The notes beneath the pieces are model-generated. The model did not search any database and was not told where the DNA came from. It saw only the letters and a program-made list of their open reading frames with translations. 64,000 nt of DNA from Gammaproteobacteria bacterium (GTDB lineage Bacteria; Pseudomonadota; Gammaproteobacteria; SZUA-152), in NCBI GenBank assembly GCA_029882975.1, contig JAOUJW010000013.1, positions 56,875 to 120,874 of the forward strand. Direction: 5' to 3'. The position numbers and the translations under genes were made by a program. Position 1 is the first letter of the stretch; the number at the start of each line of letters is the position of its first letter. Of the stretch, positions 31,458 through 40,283 are shown piece after piece.

Positions 31458-31889
31458 CTCTCCGCCACCCCAAAAAAAGACCCGTTTGTATCAGCATTCC
31501 GGTGCCCGCAGAACGGGATTACAGTGCACATCCTTGTGCACTGCCCTGCGGGCCATCGTCTCTGCGTTCCGATGTTCAAAATCGTTCCGGACGATTTTGT
31601 GCCTCACAGCGTGTTGCTCGCCCTACGGGCAGCCTGCGGCTCGACTACCTGTTCCCGACGTACTACCTCGTCCGTCCATGGACTCGTGGCCAAACTGCTC
31701 TCGCAGTTTGTCGAACCGGAGGGGCGAGCCGGAAAAAGAAAAAGGTCCGGTGAACCTTTTTCCCGGCGAGCGCATTGCCGGGGAAGGCAAGGCTGGGGGT
31801 AGTTTGGAGAACGAAAGTTGCGCCAGGGATGGCGAGGTGATGCGTGTTTAGTGAAATGAACTTCTCCGCCACCCAAAAAAAAAGACCCG
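31458..31889. repeat. Hairpin-rich structured element beside tRNA-Ser (copy B)
   Basis: Bounded by direct repeats of a tRNA-Ser tail plus terminator start (31458-31484 and 31863-31889), both inverted relative to the tRNA. Inside are many hairpins: AGTGCACA/TTGTGCACT, CAAAATCGT/ACGATTTTG, CAAACTGC/GCAGTTTG, and AAAAAGGT/ACCTTTTT (31739-31761). The last, with the end block GAAAGTTGCGCCAGGGATGGC (to 31833), matches copy A at 2524-2687. Compared with copy A the stem changes GAT/ATC to GGT/ACC, a compensatory change. Several short open frames cross it, but none looks like a protein. Confidence 0.7.
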
Positions 31890-31917
31890 ATTGGGTCTTT
31901 TTTTTGGGTGGCGGAGA
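31864..31917 (-). terminator. tRNA-Ser terminator inside a long imperfect palindrome
   Basis: The terminator GACCC-GATT-GGGTC with A9/T8 tails is extended by CTCCGCCACCC on the far side, which pairs with the encoded tRNA 3' end GGGTGGCGGAG. The arms are about 25 bp with one bulge. The tRNA acceptor tail could therefore pair with its own downstream sequence. Confidence 0.8.
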
Positions 31918-32001
31918 GAGAGGGATTCGAACCCTCGATGGAGCTATTAACCCCATACTCCCTTAGCAGGGGAGCGCCTTCAGCCTCTCGGCCATCTCTC
32001 C
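31909..32001 (-). tRNA. tRNA-Ser(GCT)
   Basis: 93-nt tRNA with the long variable arm of serine tRNAs. Acceptor GGAGAGA/TCTCTCC, discriminator G, encoded CCA, anticodon loop CTGCTAA (GCT), T-arm GGTTCGAATCC. It follows csrA in the same direction, the order also seen in E. coli (alaS-csrA-serV). A terminator follows within the palindrome at 31864-31917. Confidence 0.97.
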
Positions 32002-32251
32002 ATAAACTGTGTTGTTCTTAAGTTTCGATCTAACTTGCTGAGGCGCAAGCACGCCCGATTTAGACGGGCCATTCTGCCAAAACTGGCGTCAATAGGGAAC
32101 CCGTTTTTTTCACTTTTGCTGATTTTTCTTGCGATTGGGGAACACAGCCTGGCGGTCTGTGTCTAATTTTTCTTATAAACAACGAATATGTTGCAGCTTA
32201 ATCGTCGAAACCTGCCCTCAACTTACTGCCAAGCTGCAACAACTCCATTTC

Positions 32252-32455
32252 TTAACCTACAGCTTTATCACCAGACTCGGTATCGCCTTCTTTTTCTTTT
32301 TGAATCCGTTCGTAAATCTCTTCGCGATGAACTGACACGTTTTTAGGCGCGTCCACTCCAATTCTCACTTGATTACCTTTAACACCGAGTACCGTCACGG
32401 TCACGTCATCGCCGATAATCAACGATTCACCAACGCGTCTTGTTAGGATTAACAT
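32252..32455 (-). CDS. csrA: Carbon storage regulator CsrA
   Basis: 67-aa RNA-binding dimer that blocks or stabilises mRNAs at GGA motifs in hairpin loops, controlling carbon flux, motility and biofilm. The sequence [20 protein letters not shown]...[22 protein letters not shown] is diagnostic, with the RNA-contact residues Arg6-7 and Arg44-type present. AGGAGATATAT precedes the ATG. It lies downstream of alaS and lysC and upstream of tRNA-Ser, the standard gammaproteobacterial order. A 250-bp gap with no accepted gene separates it from the tRNA. Confidence 0.97.
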   Translation of the reverse strand: MLILTRRVGESLIIGDDVTVTVLGVKGNQVRIGVDAPKNVSVHREEIYERIQKEKEGDTESGDKAVG

Positions 32456-32648
32456 CTTTATATATCTCCTTATTTAACCTAACTCCTACATACAGAGGGA
32501 TTTGTTATAGGGATTAGCCTTACAGGGTACTGTATCGGCCCCTATCCTCTTTCTCTTCAGCATTTAATAACTTAGCTAAGATTTATGTAAAATTTAGTTC
32601 TGTATCAAAACCTTACCTAAAACTGCCACCACCCACAGCAAGATTCAC

Positions 32649-33866
32649 TTATGCTTGTTCTAAGCCAAATGCATTGTGTAAAGTTCGTACACCCAATTCC
32701 AAGTACTTCTCATCCACTACTACTGAGATTTTTATCTCGGACGTTGAGATCATGCGAATGTTAATGCCTTCCTTCGCGAGCGCCTCAAACATACTACTGG
32801 CTATACCGGCATGGGAACGCATACCCACCCCTACCAGCGATATTTTTACAATTTTGTTATCACCGTTAACTTCTCTTGCACTCAAATTTTGTGCCACTTT
32901 GTTAAGTATTTGCATAGCACGGTCGTAATCATTGCGATGCACGGTAAAAGTAAAATCCGTGGTCCCGTCTGCACCCACGTTTTGGATTATCATATCCACT
33001 TCAATATTGGCCTCGCCGATGGGGCCTAATATGCTGTAAGCCACACCCGGCTGATCCGGCACACCCAAAATGGTCAATTTGGCTTCATCCCGGTTGAATG
33101 CAATACCGGAAATTTGGGCTTGTTCCATCTCATCTTCCTCATAGGTAATCAGTGTCCCTTCACCTTCTTCAAAAGAAGAAAGGACCCGCAGCGGTACATT
33201 GTATTTTCCAGCAAATTCCACTGAGCGAATCTGCAACACTTTCGACCCCAGGCTGGCCATTTCCAGCATTTCTTCAAACGTAATCCGACTCAGGCGTCGT
33301 GCCTCCGGCACAACGCGAGGATCAGTTGTATAAACTCCGTCCACATCGGTATAAATTTGACACTCGTCCGCCCCCAATGCAGCTGCCAATGCCACGGCAG
33401 TCGTATCTGAGCCACCCCGACCCAGTGTCGTAATATTGCCGTATTCATCCGACCCTTGAAATCCGGCGACAATGACAATTTTTCCTTGCTTCAAATCATT
33501 TTGTACCCGACTTTTCTCGATATCCAAAATTCGCGCTTTATTATGTGCATTATCGGTAAGAATGTGCACTTGCGAACCGGTATAAGATACAGCCGGATAA
33601 CCCCGCTTAATCAGTGCCATCGACAACAAAGCGATGGTGACTTGCTCTCCGGTGGACAATAACACGTCCAGTTCCCGTGGTTCAGGCTGCTCCGTAATCG
33701 CTTTTGCCAATGCCACCAAGCGATTGGTTTCGCCACTCATGGCGGACACAACTACCACCACGTCATTGCCGGCATCCCGGTTGGTGATTACTTTTTCAGC
33801 AACATTTTCGATTCGCTCAACAGTGCCGACTGAAGTACCACCGTATTTCTGTACAATTAATGCCAT
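32649..33866 (-). CDS. lysC: Aspartate kinase
   Basis: 405-aa monofunctional aspartokinase, first step of Lys/Thr/Met synthesis. The kinase domain starts VQKYGGTSVGTVERI; FQGSDEYGNITTLGRGGSDTTAVALAAAL and YTDVDGVYTTDPR are catalytic. Two C-terminal ACT domains (about 265-405: LTILGVPDQPGVAYSILGPI, KISLVGVGMRSHAGIASSMFEAL) give feedback control by lysine/threonine. An internal in-frame ATG at 33126-33128 is preceded by GAGGAAG, so a separate beta subunit of about 159 aa (32649-33128) may also be made, as in other alpha/beta aspartokinases. It lies 41 bp after alaS. Confidence 0.97.
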   Translation of the reverse strand: MALIVQKYGGTSVGTVERIENVAEKVITNRDAGNDVVVVVSAMSGETNRLVALAKAITEQPEPRELDVLLSTGEQVTIALLSMALIKRGYPAVSYTGSQVHILTDNAHNKARILDIEKSRVQNDLKQGKIVIVAGFQGSDEYGNITTLGRGGSDTTAVALAAALGADECQIYTDVDGVYTTDPRVVPEARRLSRITFEEMLEMASLGSKVLQIRSVEFAGKYNVPLRVLSSFEEGEGTLITYEEDEMEQAQISGIAFNRDEAKLTILGVPDQPGVAYSILGPIGEANIEVDMIIQNVGADGTTDFTFTVHRNDYDRAMQILNKVAQNLSAREVNGDNKIVKISLVGVGMRSHAGIASSMFEALAKEGINIRMISTSEIKISVVVDEKYLELGVRTLHNAFGLEQA

Positions 33867-33907
33867 TTTTTTTAGACCGAGTCAAAAAAGAGTTATTAAT
33901 ACCGATA

Positions 33908-36508
33908 TTAAGATTGAAGCTTTTCTCTGATCCATTCGGGCACAGAAGTTAATGCCTCATCTAAGGTTTCTGGATTATTGCCCCCTGCCATAGCCATATC
34001 CGGGCGACCACCACCTTTACCACCCACCTGTTGGGCCACAACATTGACCAAATCTCCGGCTTTCACACGGCTTGTTTGATCCTTGCTCACACCAGCCACC
34101 AAGCTGACTTTACCGTCTACAACGGTTGCCAAAACCACTGCCGCCGATCCCAGTTTGTTCTTAAGTTGATCAACTGTATCTCGCAAGGACTTGGGCTCCA
34201 CGCCGTCAAGACGTGCCGCAAGAACATTTATACCATTTATTTCTTGTGCTTTGCTTAAAAGGTCTTCGCCTTGATTACTGGCCAATTTTCCTTTCAAAGC
34301 CGCGAGTTCTTTTTCCAGATCTTTGTTTTTTCGCAACAGCTGATCAACTTTTTCCAATAAATGATCTGGTGAGGTTTTAACCAACCCACTTAGAGCCTTG
34401 AGTCGATGCTCTTGTTGTGCCACCCACTCCAAGGCTGTACGACCGCACACAGCTTCGATTCGCCTCACACCGGCCGCAGTGCCGGATTCCGCCACTATTT
34501 TGAATAAACCAATGTCGCCGGTACGGCTCACATGAGTGCCCCCACACAGCTCCACGGAAAAATCTCCCATGCTCAATACACGCACGGTATCCCCGTATTT
34601 TTCCCCGAACAAAGCCATAGCACCGGAATTTATGGCTTCCTTATGCGACATTAGTTGGGTTTTTACTTCCAGGTTAGCGCGAATTTGTTGGTTAACCAGG
34701 GCCTCGATTTGATCCAGTTGCTCTGCGCTCACAGCTTCATAGTGAGAAAAATCGAAGCGTAAATGCTCCGCATCCACTAAAGAACCTTTTTGTAGCACAT
34801 GCTCCCCCAACACTTGGCGCAGGGCGGCATGCATTAAATGGGTCGCAGAGTGATGATGAGCAGTACCCAAGCGTCTAACCGTATCAGTCTCGGCACTGAG
34901 CGTATCGCCCAGTTTGACACGCCCTTCGGTCACTCGACCGATGTGCAAAATGACGTCGTTTTGCTTTTGGGTGTCTTCCACCACAAACTTCACCCCGCCC
35001 GCCGTGATCTGCCCCATATCCCCCACCTGACCGCCTGATTCCGCGTAAAATGGCGTACGGTCCAGCACCAATACACCCGGTGTATTGTGCTCCAGTTCAT
35101 CCACGGCTTCGCCATCAGTGAATAAGGCTTTCACCTTGACCTGGTCGGCCAAATGCTCGTAACCGGTAAACTCTGTGTTTCCTTCGACTTTCAAGGACAC
35201 CTGCTGTTCCATACCGAAATTACTAGCAGCACGGGCGCGATCACGTTGCAGCTGCATTTCCTTTTCAAAACCGGCCATATCCAGGGTTAGGTTACGTTCT
35301 CTGGCAATGTCTGCAGTTAAATCATCGGGAAATCCGTAGGTATCGTACAACTTAAATACTGTACTACCGGGGATAACTGTGCTTTTCAAAGAGCGAATTT
35401 CCTGCTCCAATATCGTCATGCCTTGATCCAACGTTTCGGCAAAACGCTCTTCTTCCTGTTTCAATAAACGCTTCACTTCGTCTTTTGCTTTCGCCAGTTC
35501 CGGATAGGCTGCGCCCATTTCCTTAACCAGCGGCTCTACCAACTGGTGAAAGAACGTACCTTTTATACCCAATTTGTGCCCGTGACGAATGGCGCGACGA
35601 ATAATGCGCCGCAACACATAACCGCGAGTTTCATTGGAGGGCACTACTCCATCGACAATGAGAAAGGAGCAGGCACGAATATGGTCAGCAATCACTCTCA
35701 AGGACGTGTTATTCAGGTCGTTGATACCTGCCAATTTCGCTGCGGGCTTGAGCAGACTCTGAAAGGAATCAATCTCATAATTATTGTGCACCCCTTGCAG
35801 CACCGCCGCCAGGCGCTCCAAACCCATCCCGGTATCCACGGATGGTTTCGGTAAGGGTGTAAGAGTTCCATTGGCATCGCGGTTGTACTGCATAAACACC
35901 AGATTCCAGATTTCGATATAGCGATCACCATCTTCATCAGGTGATCCAGGTGGCCCTCCGGCGATGGCTTCACCATGGTCGTAAAAAATTTCACTACAGG
36001 GACCACAAGGACCGGTGTCCCCCATGGACCAGAAATTATCCTTCTCACCGATACGACCAAAGCGCTTTGGATCCACGCCCATGTCCTTTAGCCAAATATC
36101 CGCAGCTTCGTCGTCCTTTTCGTATACGGTGACCCACAGTTTCTCCGGTGGCAGACCAATAACCTGGGTTAAAAACTCCCAGGCGTACTGAATAGCATCA
36201 CGCTTGAAATAATCACCAAAACTAAAGTTACCCAGCATTTCAAAAAAAGTATGATGTCTCGCTGTGTAACCTACGTTTTCCAGATCATTATGTTTCCCAC
36301 CAGCCCGAACACAACGTTGGGAACTGGTTGCCCGAACGTAACTGCGTTTGTCCTGACCTAGAAACACGTCCTTGAACTGAACCATACCGGCATTGGTAAA
36401 CAGTAAGGTGGGATCGTTTGCCGGCACCAGCGGACTGCTGGGCACCACTTCGTGACCACGCTCTTTAAAAAAAGTCAGGAATTTCTCACGTATTTCCGAT
36501 GTCTTCAT
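33908..36508 (-). CDS. alaS: Alanyl-tRNA synthetase
   Basis: 866-aa class II synthetase charging tRNA-Ala. N-terminal aminoacylation domain ([32 protein letters not shown]), editing domain with the zinc site [12 protein letters not shown] and [17 protein letters not shown], and the C-terminal oligomerisation region with the Gly-rich [18 protein letters not shown]. Length matches the family (E. coli 876 aa). Upstream of lysC, downstream of recX. Confidence 0.98.
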   Translation of the reverse strand: MKTSEIREKFLTFFKERGHEVVPSSPLVPANDPTLLFTNAGMVQFKDVFLGQDKRSYVRATSSQRCVRAGGKHNDLENVGYTARHHTFFEMLGNFSFGDYFKRDAIQYAWEFLTQVIGLPPEKLWVTVYEKDDEAADIWLKDMGVDPKRFGRIGEKDNFWSMGDTGPCGPCSEIFYDHGEAIAGGPPGSPDEDGDRYIEIWNLVFMQYNRDANGTLTPLPKPSVDTGMGLERLAAVLQGVHNNYEIDSFQSLLKPAAKLAGINDLNNTSLRVIADHIRACSFLIVDGVVPSNETRGYVLRRIIRRAIRHGHKLGIKGTFFHQLVEPLVKEMGAAYPELAKAKDEVKRLLKQEEERFAETLDQGMTILEQEIRSLKSTVIPGSTVFKLYDTYGFPDDLTADIARERNLTLDMAGFEKEMQLQRDRARAASNFGMEQQVSLKVEGNTEFTGYEHLADQVKVKALFTDGEAVDELEHNTPGVLVLDRTPFYAESGGQVGDMGQITAGGVKFVVEDTQKQNDVILHIGRVTEGRVKLGDTLSAETDTVRRLGTAHHHSATHLMHAALRQVLGEHVLQKGSLVDAEHLRFDFSHYEAVSAEQLDQIEALVNQQIRANLEVKTQLMSHKEAINSGAMALFGEKYGDTVRVLSMGDFSVELCGGTHVSRTGDIGLFKIVAESGTAAGVRRIEAVCGRTALEWVAQQEHRLKALSGLVKTSPDHLLEKVDQLLRKNKDLEKELAALKGKLASNQGEDLLSKAQEINGINVLAARLDGVEPKSLRDTVDQLKNKLGSAAVVLATVVDGKVSLVAGVSKDQTSRVKAGDLVNVVAQQVGGKGGGRPDMAMAGGNNPETLDEALTSVPEWIREKLQS

Positions 36509-36766
36509 AATTTACTTATAACCATGCCATACATGTGCACGGACATGGCTGATTTATTCCTTTGTGTTAATAGATTATTGGTTACTGTGCTGCTTTATTC
36601 TTGAGAACCTTTTCTTTGTACTGCTTTTCTGTAACGATTGGTGTACAGTTATTTACACTGGCGATTGCGTCCATCGATTCAGCGTCAAAAACACACCCGG
36701 ATCATAGTCATCACATCGTTAAAGGTTCCTTTGTAAGTGTCGCCTCATATCACACTGCCACTTTCA

Positions 36767-36805
36767 CGTACTGGCTCAAAGCGTCCGCGTACTGGCTCAA
36801 AGCGT
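36767..36805. repeat. 18-bp sequence duplicated with 21-bp period
   Basis: CGTACTGGCTCAAAGCGT occurs at 36767-36784 and 36788-36805, directly beyond the recX stop codon, in the 297-bp gap before alaS. Nothing else is apparent in that gap. Confidence 0.85.
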
Positions 36806-37270
36806 TCAATCCCTGGAAAACAAAGCCTTCATATGGCTGTGGCCGTAACCTCGGTACTGTAAAAACCTTGCCTGTTTGGCCTTTTCCTTTGGATCTTCGG
36901 GTACAGCGACACCAAACCGCTTCGCCCTGGCTTCTTCTGCCGCTTCGTCCCAACGTTCGTCGGACATATCCAAAAAGACTTGAATTAAGTCTTCATCCAC
37001 ACCCCGTTCTTTCAACTCGTGTTGTATTTTTATGGGGCCAAATCCTTTTTGTACCCGAAAGCGGATGTAAGACTCGGTAAAGCGGCTGTCGTTCTGGAGA
37101 TTTTCAGCCCGCAATTGTTCCACTACCGTCTCTATCAAATTTTTGGGATAGGACTTTGTCTGCAATTTACGCTTAAGCTCGGCGCAGGAATGCTCCCTGC
37201 GCGCCAACATATTCATAGCGGCGATCCGCACATCCCGCAGTTTGGTTTCTGGAAACTCGAGTTCAGCCAA
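36806..37270 (-). CDS. recX: Regulatory protein RecX
   Basis: 154-aa helical-repeat protein that binds RecA filaments and limits strand exchange. It shows the family pattern of three-helix repeats: AAMNMLARREHSCAELKRKLQTKSYPKNLIETVVEQLRAENLQNDSRFTESYIRFRVQKGFGPIKIQHELKERGVDEDLIQVFL. It starts seven bases after the recA stop, so the two are co-transcribed. The C-terminus ends close to a tandem duplication at 36767-36805. Confidence 0.95.
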   Translation of the reverse strand: MAELEFPETKLRDVRIAAMNMLARREHSCAELKRKLQTKSYPKNLIETVVEQLRAENLQNDSRFTESYIRFRVQKGFGPIKIQHELKERGVDEDLIQVFLDMSDERWDEAAEEARAKRFGVAVPEDPKEKAKQARFLQYRGYGHSHMKALFSRD

Positions 37271-37277
37271 TCGTGTC

Positions 37278-38306
37278 CTACGCCTCCATTTCCTCCAATT
37301 CCTGCCCTGCGTTCAGAGTCGGCAGCAAAGCAGCTCGAATTTGCCCTTCTATTTCGTCCGCTATATCCGGGTTTTCTTTCAGAAAGTTCCGTACGTTATC
37401 TTTACCCTGTCCGATGCGATCGCCGTTGTAACTGTACCAAGCTCCGCTTTTATCGATGATGTTTTCTTTCACACCCAGAGTGATTATCTCGCCTTCGAGG
37501 GAAATCCCCTCTCCATAGAGAATGTCGAACTCAGCCTGTTTAAACGGGGGTGCCACTTTGTTTTTCACCACTTTGACACGGGTTTCGTTACCGACAACCT
37601 CATCCCCTTTCTTTATAGCCCCGGTTCGACGAATATCCAAACGCACGGAGCTGTAAAATTTCAAAGCGTTCCCGCCGGTAGTGGTTTCCGGATTGCCAAA
37701 CATAACGCCAATTTTCATGCGAATCTGGTTGATGAAAATCACCAGGGTATTGGAGCGTTTAATATTGGCCGTTAATTTACGCAAAGCCTGTGACATCAAA
37801 CGGGCTTGTAATCCCACGTGATGATCACCCATATCCCCTTCGATTTCCGCTTTTGGTGTTAAAGCCGCCACCGAATCCACAACCACCACATCCACGGCGC
37901 CGGAGCGTACCAGCATGTCGGTAATTTCCAGCGCTTGCTCGCCCGTATCCGGTTGAGATACCAACAGGTCGTCCACGTTTACGCCCAATTTTTGCGCATA
38001 AGCTGGGTCGAGTGCATGTTCCGCATCCACAAATGCAGCGGTACCGCCCAATTTTTGTGACTCGGCCACCACCTGTAACGTCAGTGTGGTTTTTCCTGAG
38101 GACTCCGGACCATAGATTTCAACGATTCTCCCACGAGGCAGACCACCAATACCCAGTGCCACATCCAACCCCAAAGAACCGGTGGAAATCGCATCAATGT
38201 CACGCTGGGTATCGTTGTCTCCCATACGCATCACTGAGCCTTTCCCAAATTGTTTTTCGATCTGACTTAAAGCTGCACTTAGAGCCTTCTGCTTGTTGTC
38301 ATCCAC
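37278..38306 (-). CDS. recA: Recombinase RecA
   Basis: ATP-dependent strand-exchange protein and SOS co-protease. Walker [14 protein letters not shown], Walker [13 protein letters not shown], loop L1 [20 protein letters not shown], loop L2 [25 protein letters not shown] take GTG 38304-38306 as start (342 aa, [13 protein letters not shown]...), because GAGGA lies eight bases upstream and this matches the normal RecA N-terminus. The in-frame ATG at 38357 would add 17 unusual residues, has no ribosome site, and lies in the loop of a perfect hairpin. recX follows closely. Confidence 0.97.
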   Translation of the reverse strand: MDDNKQKALSAALSQIEKQFGKGSVMRMGDNDTQRDIDAISTGSLGLDVALGIGGLPRGRIVEIYGPESSGKTTLTLQVVAESQKLGGTAAFVDAEHALDPAYAQKLGVNVDDLLVSQPDTGEQALEITDMLVRSGAVDVVVVDSVAALTPKAEIEGDMGDHHVGLQARLMSQALRKLTANIKRSNTLVIFINQIRMKIGVMFGNPETTTGGNALKFYSSVRLDIRRTGAIKKGDEVVGNETRVKVVKNKVAPPFKQAEFDILYGEGISLEGEIITLGVKENIIDKSGAWYSYNGDRIGQGKDNVRNFLKENPDIADEIEGQIRAALLPTLNAGQELEEMEA

Positions 38307-38337
38307 GTATGTCGTCCTCGTTGAAGTTGGTTTACTC

Positions 38338-38373
38338 GAACCTATCTCAAAATCCATATTTTGAGATAGGTTC
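38338..38373 (-). promoter_or_regulatory. Perfect 16-bp hairpin in the recA leader
   Basis: GAACCTATCTCAAAAT (38338-38353) and its exact complement at 38358-38373 enclose four bases holding ATG 38357. It ends 19 bp before the GAGGA site of the likely GTG start. There is no T tail on the minus strand, so it is not a terminator. It may be an mRNA control element or an operator; it does not match the LexA box of E. coli. Confidence 0.75.
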
Positions 38374-38405
38374 TAAAAAATGCACGTATTCCGGCCCGCA
38401 ATTAT

Positions 38406-38434
38406 TCCATAGATCCGGCATAGCTCATAGTCAA
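38406..38434 (-). promoter_or_regulatory. Candidate sigma-70 promoter of recA
   Basis: Minus strand TTGACT (38429-38434), 17-bp spacer, TATGGA (38406-38411). This would give a leader that includes the 38338-38373 hairpin. No CTGT-N8-ACAG site was found by eye. Confidence 0.45.
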
Positions 38435-38561
38435 ATTATTTACGCAATGATCAATTTTTGTACTACAAAGATGGGAACCGGTTATGTATCAAAAACATAC
38501 ATTTTAGCGGATTTTCCGCGGTTTCGCGGTGAAATTGAGAACAGAAAAATCAAAGCGGAAA

Positions 38562-39059
38562 TTAAGAGGTGATGACCCCAGACTCCAAGTGCTGCAACAA
38601 ACCTCTTAGAGCAAACTCCACTGATTGACGGCGGATCCCGGCGCGATCACCGTCAAAGTGACAACAAATGCTCTCGCTACGATGGCTAACGCACCAGGCA
38701 AAACACACCGTTCCCACCGGCTTGGCTTCAGTACCGCCACCGGGTCCGGCAATACCACTGATGGCCAGGGCACATTGGGCGCGACTATGAGTAACGGCCC
38801 CTGCGGCCATTTCCAACACCGTAGCCTCACTAACCGCACCGTGTTGCACCAGGGTTTCTGAGCTTACCGCTAACATGTCCTGCTTGGCTTGGTTACTATA
38901 GGTAACAAACCCACGGTCAAACCACTGCGAACTCCCTTCGATGGCAGTCACGCTTTGAGCCACCCAGCCACCGGTACAGGATTCCGCTGTGGCCAGCATC
39001 CATCCCAGTTGCAACAAACGTTCTCCCACCTGGCGGGACAGGTCCGTCAGTACGTCCAT
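38562..39059 (-). CDS. pncC: Nicotinamide-nucleotide amidase (CinA C-terminal family)
   Basis: 165 aa, converting NMN to nicotinate mononucleotide in pyridine-nucleotide salvage. Family motifs: LATAESCTGGWVAQSVTAIEGSSQWFDRGFVTYSN, VSEATVLEMAAGAV, ALAISGIAGPGGGTEAKPVGTVCFAW, and QSVEFALRGLL. It lacks the N-terminal MoCF domain of full CinA. Its ATG abuts the gspF stop with no gap, so it is read with the type II secretion genes, while recA downstream has its own promoter. The pncC-recA order is common in this class. Confidence 0.94.
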   Translation of the reverse strand: MDVLTDLSRQVGERLLQLGWMLATAESCTGGWVAQSVTAIEGSSQWFDRGFVTYSNQAKQDMLAVSSETLVQHGAVSEATVLEMAAGAVTHSRAQCALAISGIAGPGGGTEAKPVGTVCFAWCVSHRSESICCHFDGDRAGIRRQSVEFALRGLLQHLESGVITS

Positions 39060-40271
39060 TTATTTAATGCTTTGGTTCATATCGAATATGGGTAGTAAAA
39101 TAGCCAGAACAATGACCAACACCACGCCACCCATCACTAAAATCAACACGGGCTCAAAGACACCCAGCAAACCGGCGGTGATGGATTCCAATTCCCGTTC
39201 CTGGCTTTCCGCCGCTCGTTCCAACATTTCTTCTATATTGCCGCTGGCTTCACCGCTGGCTATCAAGTGAATGGTCATGGGCGGAAAATATTTGCTCGCA
39301 TCCAGGGCTTTGTGGATGGCAGAGCCTTCCCGGACTTTGGCCGCTGCCTCGTCTACCGCTTTACGCATAGGCAGATTCACAACTACCTGAGCGGAAATGC
39401 GTAACCCATCTAAAATAGGAACACCACTGGAGGCCACAATACTCAGCGTGCGAGCAAACCGGGCGGCGTTAACTCCGCGGACCATACGGCCAATTAATGG
39501 TATCCGCAGCAAACCCAAATGGACTTTAAAACGAAACCCTTCAAATTTCATAAAGTAAGCGAACATTCCCACCAAGACAAAGAGTGAAATCAGTAGCGGT
39601 AGCCAATACGCACCTAAAAATTCACTGATTTTTATGAGCCATTGAGTCAACAGGGGAAGATCGCGATTGATGTTTTCAAACACCTGTACGATTTTAGGAA
39701 CCACAAAGGTAAGCAGAAAGGCCACCGCAAATATGGCTATCAATGTGAGAATAACCGGGTATATCAGCGCCTGAGACATTTTTTGAGTCAGTTGTTGGCG
39801 CGTCTCGGTATAGTCCGCCAAGCGCTCCAATACCACATCCAAATGTCCGGACTGCTCTCCGGCTTCAATGGTGGCTCGATACAATTCGGAAAATACATGG
39901 GGAAACTCGGCCAGTGCGTTGGCCAATGAATGGCCTTCCATGACTTTGGAACGTACCGCCATCACCAGACTTTTTAAACGCGCTTTTTCCGCCTGCTGAC
40001 CGACAGTACGTAATGCTTCTTCAACCGGTAGACCGGATCGAACCAATGTAGCCCATTGCCGGGTAATGAGTGCTAATTGGGTGCCACTGATTTTGGTCCG
40101 AAAAAAAGTGCGCTGGGTTTTCGCTTCGCGTTGTTGAACCTCTTCAACTGCCAGGGGGGTCAACCCCTGTTCACGCAATTGCTGGCGAATCTGCCGGGCA
40201 GCATCGCCCTCCATAACGCCGGAGGTTTCCCGGCCCTTAGCATCCAGTGCGGTGTATTCAAAAGCGCCCAA
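39060..40271 (-). CDS. gspF: Type II secretion inner-membrane protein GspF
   Basis: 403-aa platform protein with three membrane spans and two GspF cytoplasmic domains (FFRTKISGTQLALITRQWATLVRSGLPVEEAL; ARFARTLSIVASSGVPILDGLRISAQVV). C-terminal span LILVMGGVVLVIVLAILLPIFDMN. It contacts the GspE ATPase to drive pseudopilus assembly. It starts 12 bp after gspE and is followed without gap by pncC. Confidence 0.97.
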   Translation of the reverse strand: MGAFEYTALDAKGRETSGVMEGDAARQIRQQLREQGLTPLAVEEVQQREAKTQRTFFRTKISGTQLALITRQWATLVRSGLPVEEALRTVGQQAEKARLKSLVMAVRSKVMEGHSLANALAEFPHVFSELYRATIEAGEQSGHLDVVLERLADYTETRQQLTQKMSQALIYPVILTLIAIFAVAFLLTFVVPKIVQVFENINRDLPLLTQWLIKISEFLGAYWLPLLISLFVLVGMFAYFMKFEGFRFKVHLGLLRIPLIGRMVRGVNAARFARTLSIVASSGVPILDGLRISAQVVVNLPMRKAVDEAAAKVREGSAIHKALDASKYFPPMTIHLIASGEASGNIEEMLERAAESQERELESITAGLLGVFEPVLILVMGGVVLVIVLAILLPIFDMNQSIK

Positions 40272-40283
40272 GCTTAATCTTCC

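Noticed and set aside
31486..31876. Several overlapping frames on both strands beside tRNA-Ser
   Set aside because: They cross a dense series of hairpins and give Arg/Pro/Ser-rich proteins in many frames, typical of a GC-rich structured repeat.
38307..38357. recA N-terminal extension of 17 residues from ATG 38357
   Set aside because: No ribosome site, the start codon sits in a hairpin loop, and the extension is unlike other RecA proteins; the GTG at 38306 is better.
38462..38500. A LexA (SOS) box upstream of recA
   Set aside because: The best inverted repeat (TGTAT...ATACA) has the wrong spacing and lacks the CTGT/ACAG ends, so it was not called.
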